DNA of 64,000 nt from Aulostomus chinensis (Eukaryota; Chordata; Actinopteri; Syngnathiformes; Aulostomidae). The position numbers and the translations under genes were made by a program. Location: the NCBI GenBank assembly GCA_037954235.1, contig JBBMOA010000001.1:1663001-1727000 (forward strand), written 5' to 3'. The notes beneath the pieces are model-generated. The model did no database searches. It was not told where the DNA came from and saw only the letters and a list, made by a program, of their open reading frames with translations. Every line of letters starts with the position of its first letter. The first letter of the stretch is position 1. This document shows, piece after piece, positions 34,295 through 43,354 of this stretch.

Positions 34295-35986
34295 ATGACT
34301 CCATTGGATTGTATCGTTGGAGCATTCAGAGATCTGGTGGATCTCAGTAGGAGCTGTATTTATCCACTGAATGATCCTGGTCAATGTGATCCTGCTCCTC
34401 CATCTCTCAGGCTGACAGAGCAGGAGGACCTGACTGAGAAGAAAGCTGCCCTTGAGCAGCTTCAGTCTCTGAGTGACAACACACAGGCAGAAAACCAGAA
34501 TTTGAGGGAACAAGTTTCTACTCTTGAACGTGAGAATAAAAGAGCAATCCAGGAGCTACAGAACCTCACTGCTGTGGTGGCCAACCTCCAAACGGTCCAG
34601 GACAAGAACCAGACTCAGATAGAAGATCTGAACGCAACAGTCCACAGTCTTCAGTGTGAGGGGAGGAAGGTTGATGGAGAGAACAATGAGCTCAGAAAAG
34701 AGCTGACCCAGGTTCAGTCTCTGAGGGAGAGTGAACAGGTGGAGATGAAATGTCTTGAGGAAGACCTGACAGAGAAGAAAAGTGCACTTGATCAGCTTCA
34801 GTCTCTGTGTGACAAGAGATGGACAGAAAACCAGAATTTGTGGGGACAGGTTTCTAGTCTTGGACAAGAGAAGATCATTGCATATCAGCTGGTAGAGAAC
34901 ATGTCTGCCATGGTGGGCAACCTTGAATCTGTGAGGGAGGAGAACCAGACTCAGATCAGAGACCTGAACACACAAGTCCACAATCTTCAGCTTGAGGTGA
35001 AGATGGTTTACAAGGAGAAGTGTGACCTCAAGTGTGAGCTCAACTCCATCCAGGCAGAGAAGAACAAAATGAGAGAAGAACTCACTGAGAAGAAGACGAC
35101 TCTTGAACAGCTGAGGTCCCAGAGTGAGGAGAGAGAGGCAGAAAATGGATGTTTGAGGAGACGAGTTTCTACTGCATCTCAGGAGACAGAGACCTTCACT
35201 GCTGAGTTGGCCCACCTTGAATCAAGGAAGGACCAGGACCCCACAAAGACTGGCAGTCTGAACGGTGAAGTTCAGAGTCTTCTATGTGCAGTGAGAACAC
35301 AAAAGAAGAAAAGGAGCAGTGCTCAGAGGGAAATCCTGGGAAATCTTCATGATTTAAAAAACTGTTTGAAAGAGGAAAATCATGACCTTCAAGTGAAGGT
35401 CCAGCAAACTTCTGAAGAGCAAACAGACTCTCCCCTACGTCCAGCCAGAGGAGAGCAAACAGACTCTCCCCTACGTCCAGCCAGAGAAGAGCAAGCAGAC
35501 TCTCCCCTACATCCAGCCAGAGAAGAGCAAACAGACTCTCCCCTACGTCCAGCCAGAGAAGAGCAAGCAGACTCTCCCCTACGTCCAGCCAGAGAAGAGC
35601 AAGCAGACTCTCCCCTACGTCCAGCCAGAGAAGAGCAAACAGACTCTCCCCTACGTCCAGCCAGAGAAGAGCAAGCAGACTCTCCCCTACGTCCAGCCAG
35701 AGAAGAGCAAGCAGACTCTCCCCTACGTCCAGCCAGAGAAGAGCAAACAGACGCTCTCACATGTTCTTCTGCAGAGGAGCTATGGGATTCTGCTGCATGT
35801 CCTGTGACTGAAGAGCAGAATGATGGGGGCACCCTGGAGACTGGACCTGCTACGGGTCAAACCAGAGGTCTACTGAGCCGTGTGACATCTGGTGTTGAAG
35901 ATGCTCTGTTCATGTTCATAGTTTTTTCTTTGTGTGCTTTTCCTCAACTTTGTTTTCTTTGTTTGTTATATATGATGATACCTTGA
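34295..35986 (+). CDS. Predicted tail-anchored coiled-coil protein with 12-residue repeats
   Basis: A single 563-codon frame, by far the longest in the window. Residues 44-155, 156-261 and 262 to about 370 are three tandem coiled-coil repeats, each opening with (E)DLTEKK or ELTEKK and rich in Glu, Gln, Lys and Leu in heptad-like spacing. Residues 374-481 are nine copies of a 12-residue unit like EEQTDSPLRPAR. Residues about 538-562 (LFMFIVFSLCAFPQLC onward) form one hydrophobic segment ending one residue before the stop, so I infer a tail-anchored membrane protein facing the cytosol, broadly golgin-like in layout. There is no N-terminal signal. The start ATG has G at -3, but nothing proves it over an upstream exon. 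No introns are visible; it could be a retrocopy or a single-exon gene. I do not recognise an orthologue. Confidence 0.7.
   Translation: MTPLDCIVGAFRDLVDLSRSCIYPLNDPGQCDPAPPSLRLTEQEDLTEKKAALEQLQSLSDNTQAENQNLREQVSTLERENKRAIQELQNLTAVVANLQTVQDKNQTQIEDLNATVHSLQCEGRKVDGENNELRKELTQVQSLRESEQVEMKCLEEDLTEKKSALDQLQSLCDKRWTENQNLWGQVSSLGQEKIIAYQLVENMSAMVGNLESVREENQTQIRDLNTQVHNLQLEVKMVYKEKCDLKCELNSIQAEKNKMREELTEKKTTLEQLRSQSEEREAENGCLRRRVSTASQETETFTAELAHLESRKDQDPTKTGSLNGEVQSLLCAVRTQKKKRSSAQREILGNLHDLKNCLKEENHDLQVKVQQTSEEQTDSPLRPARGEQTDSPLRPAREEQADSPLHPAREEQTDSPLRPAREEQADSPLRPAREEQADSPLRPAREEQTDSPLRPAREEQADSPLRPAREEQADSPLRPAREEQTDALTCSSAEELWDSAACPVTEEQNDGGTLETGPATGQTRGLLSRVTSGVEDALFMFIVFSLCAFPQLCFLCLLYMMIP
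35414..35737 (+). repeat. 36-bp coding minisatellite, nine units
   Basis: Nine in-frame 36-bp units inside the coiled-coil gene, plus a partial tenth that decays after gaagagcaaacagac. Units alternate mainly at one codon (ACA Thr or GCA Ala); one has CAT (His) for CGT (Arg) and one GGA (Gly) for GAA (Glu). Near identity at silent positions shows recent expansion, so copy number is likely polymorphic. The repeat is also open on the minus strand (35,389-35,832), a by-product of its composition. Confidence 0.95.
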
Positions 35987-36089
35987 TCACCACAGCAGTT
36001 GATCCCAGCTTGATTAGCTGAGTGCTTTGCAGTCTAAAGCACTTTAGTGACACCTGTGGGGTCCCTTATCCTCCCTGACCACAGGGATT

Positions 36090-36240
36090 CAGCCTCACTG
36101 AAGGAGAGGGAACCTTCCAGGTTGCAGCTTCTAGACTCTGGAACGCTCTCCCACTGGACATGAGGACGCTGTGGACACCTTTAGAAAGACGCTAAAGACC
36201 CATTTGTTTTGTAATATTATTGTTCATGGAATCGTCCCTC
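36090..36240 (+). mobile_element. LINE ORF2 C-terminal fragment
   Basis: In two adjacent frames the sequence reads SRLWNALPLDMRT and then DTFRKTLKTHLF, separated by a frameshift. An RLWN-LP block followed by F(K/R)..LKTHLF is the C-terminal signature of reverse-transcriptase ORFs of fish L2-like LINEs. It lies in what would be the 3' UTR of the coiled-coil gene. Confidence 0.55.
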
Positions 36241-36550
36241 TGTACCTGCCCACACAGGTCAAGAGGTCAAATGATTCCCTGTTTAAAACAGCTCTTCCAT
36301 CACATGGATGTGCATCCCAACAGTCAGAGCTCACAGACGCTCCTATTCCCTCCAGTGTGAGGCACTACGAGTGACTGATGAGGGTCAGGGGGGGTCAGGC
36401 TAGTCCAGATAGTGGGTCTGAATGAGGATGTTAGGGAGGGATAAGGTAGTGGCAGAGTTCAGGCTGTAGCTGTGCTCCAACAGTTGAGACAGGGCAGGAC
36501 AAAAAATGACCTCCTGATGGCGTTAGGAGTGATTCTTACATGAACCAATC

Positions 36551-36556
36551 AATAAA
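36551..36556 (+). promoter_or_regulatory. Candidate polyadenylation signal
   Basis: AATAAA in caatcaataaaagtgg, 565 bases after the stop of the coiled-coil gene, followed by GT-rich sequence (gtgggtggtgacc). It is the first perfect hexamer on the plus strand that I find after that stop, so it is the likely 3' end of that transcript, but it may belong to the LINE fragment. Confidence 0.4.
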
Positions 36557-36680
36557 AGTGGGTGGTGACCTGCTCATGTGACGCTTGTGTTGATGATTAC
36601 TGGGTCTCCTCCATGCTCATTTATCATGAATGAATCCCTCTGAGTAAAACACCTGATGACTCCTGAGTTGTTTCACAAAA

Positions 36681-36714
36681 TGTGTGTGTGTGTGTGCGCG
36701 TGTGTGTGTGTGTG
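36681..36714. repeat. (GT)n microsatellite
   Basis: About 34 bp of TG repeats interrupted by GCGCG. Confidence 0.93.
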
Positions 36715-37042
36715 GGCAATATGTGTTATGGTTGTTATGTAGTTTATGGTTATTATCTCTGTTTCTTGTGTCTTTGTCTTTGTCATCCTCCCCTTCGTCC
36801 GTCCTGGATTTTTGACCTTGGTTGCAGGAAGCCTGTGACCTCAACTCCTTTTTCTGTGTTGCTGAACGTAGAGCCTTGCTTCATTGTGCTCGCTAAAGTG
36901 TGATCCTCCCTGCTAATTCCTTATTTCATTGACTAATTACCCACCAAAAATTAATACCTAATTGCTTTATTTGGCTGAAGTTTAAAAGACCATCATTCTG
37001 GTAGCAACAGTCTTTCTGCCTTGTAAACACGCTAAGCTAACG

Positions 37043-37165
37043 ATGGCTTCTCCCTCTTGTTCTCCTCTCTCCTGCTCAGGGTGCCACATGTTTTGTTCCT
37101 CCTCTGCCTCCTTTAGTGAAACTGATAAGTGTGTTAAATGTAGTTTTTTGTTGTGTTGGAGGTGA
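37043..37165 (+). pseudogene. Possible LINE ORF1 N-terminal remnant
   Basis: A 40-codon frame opening MASPSCSP with a CHMFC...CVKC cysteine pattern, stopped by TGA. Short Cys-rich starts of this kind occur in ORF1 of some fish LINEs, and LINE 3' fragments lie nearby in the same orientation (36.1 and 38.0 kb). Weak support: composition and context only. The following 150 bases contain the near-palindrome cttagcttagctcctagctt. Confidence 0.25.
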
Positions 37166-37588
37166 GGCTTAGCGATGTTGAATTGGACCTGCAGCGGCTC
37201 TGCACCAAAAGCTGCGAGAGCTAGCCAGCCCTCACTAGCAGGTGCAGACCACCTTAGCTTAGCTCCTAGCTTAGGCCCAACTAGCACTCCCAAGCATCTG
37301 GGAGAGCGCCAAGAAAAGTTGGGCCTAAGCTAGGATGTGCTTGCTCATGAAGAATTGTTGGGTGTAAATTCATTTAGGGAGTGTGGAACTGGACCTGTTC
37401 TACTTGTAAAGTGTAACTTTTGTTATTTGGTGCTTTACAGGGTGATGACTTGACTTCATTGCAGCTTTGACCTGAGCAGGTGTTCATTCACATCTCAGTA
37501 ACAGGGGACACTTTATCACAGCAGTGGACAAACATCAGCATTCATCACCCAGCAGCTCCTCTGATCAACAGAACAAGTTGAAGTATTC
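37166..37588. other. Unique sequence, nothing supported
   Basis: No further gene. A short inverted pair aacttttct... is not convincing; the taggcccaact/ttgggcctaagctagg pair at about 37,272 and 37,319 can form a hairpin of about 12 bp with a 40-base loop. Confidence 0.35.
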
Positions 37589-37661
37589 TGGAGAATGAGG
37601 GCATTGATCCCTCTACCTCTCACATGCTAAGCGAGCGCTCTACCATTTGAGCTAATTCCCC
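37589..37661 (-). tRNA. tRNA-Ala(AGC)
   Basis: 73 nt on the minus strand. Acceptor GGGGAAT pairs with ATTCTCC (one G-T), discriminator A. D arm TAGCTCAAATGGTAGAGC, anticodon arm with loop TTAGCAT and anticodon AGC, and T arm GAGGG-ATCAATG-CCCTC match the vertebrate Ala(AGC) type whose B box is GATC(G/A)ATGCC. The anticodon stem is GCTCGC-like and intact. No TTTT follows closely. Confidence 0.9.
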
Positions 37662-37884
37662 TGCTCAGGAGCATAGTAGATAATGGAGCTTGGTTGAATG
37701 AGCGTCACCAGTTGAAGCTTCTCTGGTTGACCAATGTAATGGAGACCAAGGGTTCCATGACATCAATGATTAATTGAAGGTAGCATTTGTCTTGGTATGA
37801 ACAGTTTATGTAAATTAGAGGCACACACACATGTTACATGTACCGTAAATGATCAATTTGTAGCCCGGGCGTTGAAAAGAGACC

Positions 37885-37912
37885 AGGGGCCCGTTTCACA
37901 AAGCAGGTTTAG
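37885..37912 (+). mobile_element. Fragment of a teleost DNA-transposon-like terminus
   Basis: gggcccgtttcacaaag followed by caggttta is a motif I know as recurrent at the ends of non-autonomous DNA elements in fish. No matching inverted end found nearby. Confidence 0.35.
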
Positions 37913-37960
37913 AGTGCTGCTCAGTAAAGTTGCCATGACTTGAGATTCTCTTCCTGCTGG

Positions 37961-38169
37961 GTCCATTTCAACATTCTTATCCTTCCTATCACTGGAGATA
38001 AAGTATCAGTCAGGGCTGTAGGGTAGGGTTTTCTATGGAGTTTTTCCTCAGTCGATGTGAGGGTCTAAGGGCAGAGGATGTTGTTATGATGCCATGTGAA
38101 GCCCTTTGAGACAAACTGTTGGTGAAAACGGGCTCTACAAATAAAATTGCCTTGCCTTGCCTTGCCTTG
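37961..38169 (+). mobile_element. LINE 3' end with CTTGC tail
   Basis: Contains tatggagtttttcctcagtc, ccctttgagacaaac and cgggctctacaaataaaatt, then four CCTTG units (38,149-38,169). Fish L2-like LINEs end in this way: a conserved gagtttttcc block, a ctctataaataaa block and a short simple-repeat tail. No open reading frame of the element remains with it. Confidence 0.6.
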
Positions 38170-38741
38170 TACTTGATTAGTACTGCATATAGTACACATC
38201 AGTCACTGCCATTACACAGTGGAATGGTAGTTGAAGTACTGTTTAGCAGCAAGCTGAAAACTGTTGTGGTCTTTGACAGTTCTCTTGTTTCTGAATGAAA
38301 ATCCTGTGAAGGAGAATCATGGAGACATCCTAAAAATGGCTGAGGTCTCTGAGCTGCAGCAGGTCTGAGCTGCTTTTGATGCCCAGATGATGAGGAGGCA
38401 GTGAATGGTGGGTTTGGTGGAGCTGGAAAAAGGCTGCAGGTGGGGAGGGGTCTGCTGGTGTCAGGACTTCCTCTCCAGGTCTGAGGGCTCCCCCCTGCAG
38501 TTCCAACAAACACCACAACAGTCCTGGAACCCCTGCAGATGGTGGAGGACCATGATGACCCCGATGCACCATCAGGCCATCAAAAACCAGTCCTGATGGT
38601 CAAAAAGGTCCCTCCACTCATCCAGGCTCAACTCTAGAAGAAGCTTCTGGAACACATGAGCAAACACTCTCAAATATAAATCCTGATGTAAACACACTGG
38701 CAAACCAACGTTTCCCACAATGTTGATTTTTACAATTTCCT
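38170..38741. other. Unique sequence, no supported gene
   Basis: Minus-strand frames 38,199-38,516 and 38,330-38,572 overlap with no recognisable domain. Possibly LINE-derived, given the neighbours, but I see no motif. Confidence 0.35.
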
Positions 38742-39032
38742 TCAATGTTTGAAAAACATCAAAGTGGACAGAAGCCCAGATGGTCCAAACCTGTTTCCTG
38801 TCTCCTGCCATTGTGGAGAGCCTCTGTTCTGTCCTGCTGCTGTCCAGTTGTCTCTACTGAGCTCCTCTGCTGGTTCCACCTTGAAGAGGGTCTGAGCTAA
38901 AACTGAACCTTGGGGAACTTCAACCTTTGATCTCAGAGTTTTGTGTTTGATCTTAGAAGTCTTTGTTCTCTCAATGTCAAGTGTTTTATTCTTTTTGCTG
39001 TTTTCCCCACACTTGAAGGAGAGTTGTACCAA
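38742..39032 (-). pseudogene. Reverse-transcriptase fragment (LINE-derived)
   Basis: On the minus strand a 96-codon frame contains KTLRSKVEVPQGSVLAQTLF. A (G)VPQGS(V/I)LGPxLF block is a hallmark of LINE reverse transcriptases, and here the first G and the GP are altered. The surrounding residues do not continue a recognisable domain, so this is a decayed fragment, opposite in orientation to the LINE tail at 38.0 kb. Confidence 0.5.
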
Positions 39033-39204
39033 TCAAGAACATCAGGCAGGAATGCACTCCAAACCAAACTGCTTTTTCTCGTTTTTATTTTTTCTTCATT
39101 TTTTCATCCACACCTACTGATCTTGGATCTGCTGCCCGTTCCTGCCTGGTAAAAGAAGGAACCAGCATCTGGTTCTCCAGGCTGAATGAACTCCAGGACG
39201 TTGG

Positions 39205-39517
39205 CCAGCTGGCACCAGGCGCTGACCCAGGTCCTGCATGGGAGATACTGTCAGTTCTGTTCTGCCCTGCTCACAACCACAGGCTGGTGTTGAGGCCTGC
39301 AGCAACCAGGGCCCCAGTCACCAAGAGTATAAAGGCTGGTCATTGTGGCAGTGGGAGGAGTCAAAATGAAGACAGACCAATGAGAGCAGGACGTTCCTGG
39401 AGAAGTCAGAAGAACTTGACCATGTTTCCTACAGTACCCAGGAGGCCTGGTAGTTGTTGAAGGAAGCTCCAAAAGCAAAGAGCAGACAGCAGGACATCAA
39501 AAGAAAAGATCCAGACA
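39205..39517 (+). repeat. Direct duplicate, copy 2 (partner 27,420-27,732)
   Basis: Same 313-bp segment as at 27,420, with the TATAAA-containing block at 39,326. It is followed at about 39,523-39,597 by a piece (ctgagtccacagacctgagc) that in the first locus lies upstream at 27,218. The order is thus rearranged, which implies more than one duplication step. Confidence 0.9.
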
Positions 39518-39522
39518 TAATC

Positions 39523-39597
39523 CTCCTCTGAGTCCACAGACCTGAGCACCGCTGCTCTGACTACCAGGTTACCTCCTGGTTATCAGGGTGAAGTCAA
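39523..39597 (+). repeat. Third copy of a short segment found at 27,215-27,290 and 29,917-29,995
   Basis: Contains ctgagtccacagacctgagc and tgctctgactaccaggttac. The end, cctggttatcagggtgaagt, matches the right-arm copy at 29,920 (reverse complement) better than the left-arm copy at 27,270, so it derives from the right-arm type. Confidence 0.8.
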
Positions 39598-39658
39598 TAA
39601 AATAATTAATAATAATAATAAAAGAAGAAATAAATAATACTAAATCAAGGCCTATTTA

Positions 39659-39730
39659 ATAAATGGTGGTGCAGAGGAAGCGTGCTGGGACCAGAACCCA
39701 GAGGTTGATGGATCAAAACTGTCCTCTGGT
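39659..39730 (+). pseudogene. Initiator tRNA-Met-derived pseudogene, second copy
   Basis: D arm GTGGTGCAGAGGAAGCG, anticodon arm CTGGG-ACCAGAA-CCCAG and T arm near GATGGATCAAAACTGTC are initiator tRNA-Met-like. The 5' acceptor half (ATAAATG) no longer pairs with CCTCTGG, and the anticodon is CAG in place of CAT. Flanks (ccta/ttaataaatggt, tcctctg) match 29,430-29,555 in reverse complement, so the whole neighbourhood was duplicated. Confidence 0.7.
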
Positions 39731-39902
39731 AAAAGAAAGTAGTTTTTTTTTTTAAATGTGAATCTGTTAAAAAGAGGTGGAAATCAGAATTCAAACCATT
39801 GGGAGAGTTAATAACATTCTACTTTTCCACTGAAGCAAAAGTAGACTTCAGAAGGTTTTAGTGATTCAACATAGCAGCTAAATTTCCATTTCTATACTGA
39901 TT

Positions 39903-40145
39903 GTCTGCAATGGTTCGTGGGGGTGGAGCCAATCACAGCTGACATCAGGTGAGGAGGGGGTTCACCCTTGATGGGTCGCCAGTCCATCCCAGGACCAACA
40001 CACACAGACAGACAACCATTCACTCTCACAGTCATTTAGAGTGTCCAGGTAACCACTACCCTCTTGATGTCTTTGGACTGTGGGAGGAAGCTGGAGAACC
40101 AGAGAGAACCCACACAGAGACAGGGAGAACCTGCAGGAGGGGTGG
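39903..40145 (-). mobile_element. Dispersed teleost repeat fragment
   Basis: Reverse-orientation blocks gatgggtcgccagtccatcc, acaaccattcactctcac, tttggactgtgggaggaagc and gagaacccacacagagacag belong to a dispersed repeat very widespread in fish. The other end (tctgcaatggttcgtggggg) is mirrored at 41,258-41,285, giving an inverted pair of about 80 bp. Confidence 0.6.
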
Positions 40146-40758
40146 AGATCGATTAGTCCTGGAGACGTTCAATAATGTCCACAACTTTGGCACCAGGAAG
40201 ACAGCAGGTGATGGCACCTGGGAGTTCAACAGACCTGATGATTGAACCACCAATCACAAGGATTTCAGCCTCCATTGTAAACAGAGAGTTTAGATGAGAG
40301 AGAACCTGCTGTCAGCCTCACCAGTCAGGGCAGTGGCAGAGGCAGCAGAGTTGAATGAAGCAGGATCACCTGGCAGGTCTCAGCTGGAGGTGATGTCATC
40401 ACTGGCCTCAGTCCTCACCAGTGCTCTGCCTAGCAACAGGGACGATGGGGAGAAACCAGTAGAAGCGCTCTGAGAGTTGGAGACAGCAGGAGAGAGACCA
40501 CGACAGAGTCACCCATGGGAAACTGTTGGATCCACTCAGGACAGGCTGCTCCAGAGGTGGAGGCACCTGTACAGGGTGCTGGCACAGGTCTGGAAAGTCT
40601 TAAAAAAATGTGTGTGAAAGTATGGAAAACTTTTCTCTGGTAGGAGAATTTTAGAGGCACTCAAAGGCACATAATCTTGTCATTGCACATAATCTTGTGG
40701 AATCTCTTTCAATACTCCAGTGGTGTTTAAGTGGTGACAATATGGGTTAGTGACTGGG

Positions 40759-40761
<3 letters not shown>
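40146..40761. other. Unique sequence, no supported gene
   Basis: Short frames only, no domain; cataatcttgt is tandemly repeated at about 40,669 and 40,687. Confidence 0.35.
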
Positions 40762-40808
<47 letters not shown>

Positions 40809-40840
40809 TGTGTGTGTGTGTCTGTGTTTGTTTGTGTGTT
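40762..40840. repeat. (GT)n microsatellite
   Basis: About 45 bp of pure TG followed by TCTG and TTTG interruptions to about 40,840. Confidence 0.95.
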
Positions 40841-40907
40841 TATATGCAAATCTTTCCATGGAACAACGTTTTTTATTTGAAGCAAGAGCCTCCAGATCAA
40901 AGTCAGA

Positions 40908-41165
40908 ATTGATGATGATGTCATCAGGGGGCTTTTATTGTTTATTTATTTGTACCTAGAATTCTGTCTTTGATCTCAGGAGGACATGAAAGAAACTCAA
41001 CTTTAAAAAGTATATGAGAGCATTCAGCTTGGTTAGAAAACATTTTGACTGTTGAACAGTAGAGTTTGTTAGAAACAGTTTACAACACTCAGAATTAAAT
41101 TGAAGACAAAAACCTTCCACACTTAAATCCTGTCTCTAACTTCAAACTGGGGATGAACATTTTTA
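40908..41165 (+). repeat. Diverged direct duplicate, copy 2 (partner 28,008-28,250)
   Basis: Shares tagaattctgtctttgatct, caggaggacatgaaagaaac and gatgaacattttta with the first copy, with an extra tttattgtttatttattt segment at about 40,935-40,952. The pair flanks an interval of 12.9 kb. Confidence 0.75.
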
Positions 41166-41179
41166 TAAGCAATCTGTCT

Positions 41180-41280
41180 CTATGTGTTGGCCCTGCCATG
41201 GACTGGTGACCTGTCCAGGATAAACCCCGCCTCTCACCTGAAGGCTGCTGGGATAGGCTCCACCCCCCACGAACCATTGC
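41180..41280 (+). mobile_element. Dispersed teleost repeat fragment
   Basis: Forward-orientation blocks atgtgttggccctgccatgg, actggtgacctgtccagg and ctgggataggctccacc are the 3' part of the same repeat as at 39,903-40,145, in the opposite orientation. Confidence 0.6.
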
Positions 41281-41527
41281 AGATCATCAATAGCCAAAGC
41301 TACTAAGGAGGATTACAGTTTGTCCTTGCAGGAGTCAGTGACTTAATAGAGTCTAACAAAGGGTTGGACCTGAATGAGACAGTCACCCTACAACATGGGG
41401 CCATGGCAGAGTGAACCAAGAACACTACAATGGGGGTGAGAGTGGAGCCATGATGGATTCACAGTTCATCACCTCCACCATCATGTGGACCACTTGATCA
41501 CCTCTCCCTCAACCTCTAAATAACTCA

Positions 41528-41599
41528 TTCCCTGACCGGGAATCGAACCCAGGCTGCGGCGGTGAGAGCGCCGAATCCTAGCCACTAGACCATCAGGGA
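41528..41599 (-). tRNA. tRNA-Glu(CTC)
   Basis: 72 nt on the minus strand. Acceptor TCCCTGA pairs with TCAGGGA, discriminator A. D arm TGGTCTAGTGGCTAGGA, anticodon loop CTCTCAC with CTC in a GGCGC/GCCGC arm, and T arm around GGTTCGATTCC (perfect B box) match vertebrate tRNA-Glu(CTC). No TTTT close behind; the first T-rich run is TTT. Confidence 0.93.
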
Positions 41600-42215
41600 C
41601 CACACTGAGCTCTCCAACAACAGAGACTATAGACAATGACTCAAGAACACAGGACTCTGTGGTCTCAGCTTGAGATGCAGAGGGTCCACCAAGACCACCA
41701 GACACCTCATCCTCCTAAAGACAGTCCACCCCCAGGATCCTGCCCCCCTCTGCTCCAACTCAGCCCTCCATTCATAACGTGACTTTCGCTACGTCCGAAC
41801 TGCCAAGTACCAACATACGTCCTCCTGCTACGACCTAAACATGGCGGCACCACTCAGACACCCGAGAAGATTGGTGGTGAAGCACGACCTCTGCTGGCAG
41901 AGCACAGATACCGCAATTAGGTAGACAGCACCAACGAAAGCCCCACCTGCTGGCCTGACTGTGGTACTGCACTCCACTCTGAACACACCCTTCACTCATT
42001 CTCTATTATTAAGCACGTTAACGCACCTGTACAGGTGTGTTCACATTATATACATATTATATATTTATGCTTGGCCGTTTTTGATGAACTTGGGCGGTAC
42101 TCTGGCGCAGGGATGAGGTCATGGAGCTGATCTGGGAGCAGTCCTGATGTTAAATGCTGTGATGAAGGACAGAGTGGTGGCAAAATGGGTCAAATTTAAA
42201 TTGTCAACAGTTCAA
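41600..42215. other. Unique sequence, possible DNA-transposon debris
   Basis: The stretch 41,775-41,960 is CpG-richer than its surroundings (cgctacgtccgaac, aaacatggcggcacc). Such bursts in this window coincide with DNA-transposon 5' regions at 63.4-63.8 kb, but I cannot identify an element here. Confidence 0.3.
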
Positions 42216-42297
42216 CGTTGTTGGCAGGACCCCAACCTGAGCAGGGAGACCCCAATGGATTTCTAGTCCATCGCCTTCACCACTCGGCCACAACGAC
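42216..42297 (-). pseudogene. tRNA-Ser(AGA) pseudogene
   Basis: On the minus strand the A box TGGCCGAGTGG and the anticodon arm GGACTAGAAATCC (anticodon AGA) are those of vertebrate tRNA-Ser(AGA), with its long variable arm. The B box reads GGTTGGGGTCC where GGTTCGAATCC is expected, and the acceptor stem GTCGTTG/CAACAAC has a C-A mismatch. The internal promoter is therefore broken. Confidence 0.75.
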
Positions 42298-42392
42298 CAC
42301 ATTCACACACTTTTGTAGGAGACTGAAATTAGACAATGAAAGTTCATGTCAGCACAGTCAAATATTTTTTGTCCTCTCTCAAAGACAAACTA

Positions 42393-42393
<1 letters not shown>

Positions 42394-42442
<49 letters not shown>
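42394..42442. repeat. (GT)n microsatellite
   Basis: About 49 bp of uninterrupted TG. Confidence 0.95.
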
Positions 42443-42672
42443 AGTGTTGTGACTGAGCAGTGAAGAAGACGACCTTCTGACTCCATTTTCTTTGTTGCTC
42501 TTCTATCAGTTCCTCAGTTTCACTCATCAAGTGAAGCAGCTTTGACAGGTTTACTTCTCTGTGTGTTCACAACTTTGGTCTTTAAACTCCTGACAAACTC
42601 ACCACGTCACACATTTGGTGAATTAAAGCAACAAATAATGACATCATGATGATTCAGGTTAGGGGGCACGGC

Positions 42673-42800
42673 CTGGAGGCAGAGTGGCCGTCTAGCAGAG
42701 TTGCTGGTTCAGTTCTCACTTCAGCTGGTGACCATGTTGAAGTGTCCTTGAGCAAGACACTGAGCCCCTCATTGCTCCTGATGACCAGCATCCAAGACCA
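42673..42800 (+). mobile_element. Truncated teleost tRNA-derived SINE
   Basis: Head gcagagtggccgtctagcag and ctggttcagttctcac, then gaagtgtccttgagcaagac and actgagcccctcattgctcc. It is the same SINE family as 26,661-26,900, but the gtgtgtgaa block and the tail are missing. Confidence 0.65.
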
Positions 42801-43354
42801 ACAAGCTTCTGATTGGCTCTGATTCTCTGAGGCAAAGTCCAACACAGGAAACAGAAACTCTTGAGTTTGTCTCACTTTTTTTTTAAAGAAACTCAGCACA
42901 GGACAGTGATAGGAGGCTGGTTTCCTTGATGTGGGCTTCACCTCCACTGCTGTCCACATTTAAATGCTGGCTGATGCTGGTCCCCTGTTGAAACCTGGAC
43001 CAGACCAGGGACCTTCAGACCTTCAGTCTAACGCTGTTCCAGCATTGGATGAAAGAGACTGGTGCTCTCATCTTCTTTAACATTGACTTGTTCTACCAGG
43101 ACAAGAGAATCTGAGCTTGGATGTCATTTAGCAGTCAAAGGCTTGTTAAACTGGTCAACTTCAGCTGGTGTTCACTCTGATGATGTAGCGATGGTCTGGA
43201 TTCTTCCTTCTGGAGCACCAAGCTGCTGGGAAGAAGCCTGACGATGTCAGAGTTGTGTTCAGTGGCTCCTGCTGGGTCCATTTCTGACAAATGGGCTCCA
43301 AAGAGTTCACTGTTTCAAAGGCTCAGAGAAAGCAGCACATCATGGTGGTCAGGA
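42801..43354. other. Unique sequence, nothing supported
   Basis: No gene, RNA or element recognised; a T run (tttttttt) lies at about 42,876. Confidence 0.35.

Noticed and set aside
35389..35832. 147-codon antisense frame rich in SSLAGRRGES repeats, and the 219-codon antisense frame at 34,556-35,215
   Set aside because: Both mirror the coiled-coil gene; the first is the reverse strand of its 36-bp repeat and the second of its coiled-coil repeats.
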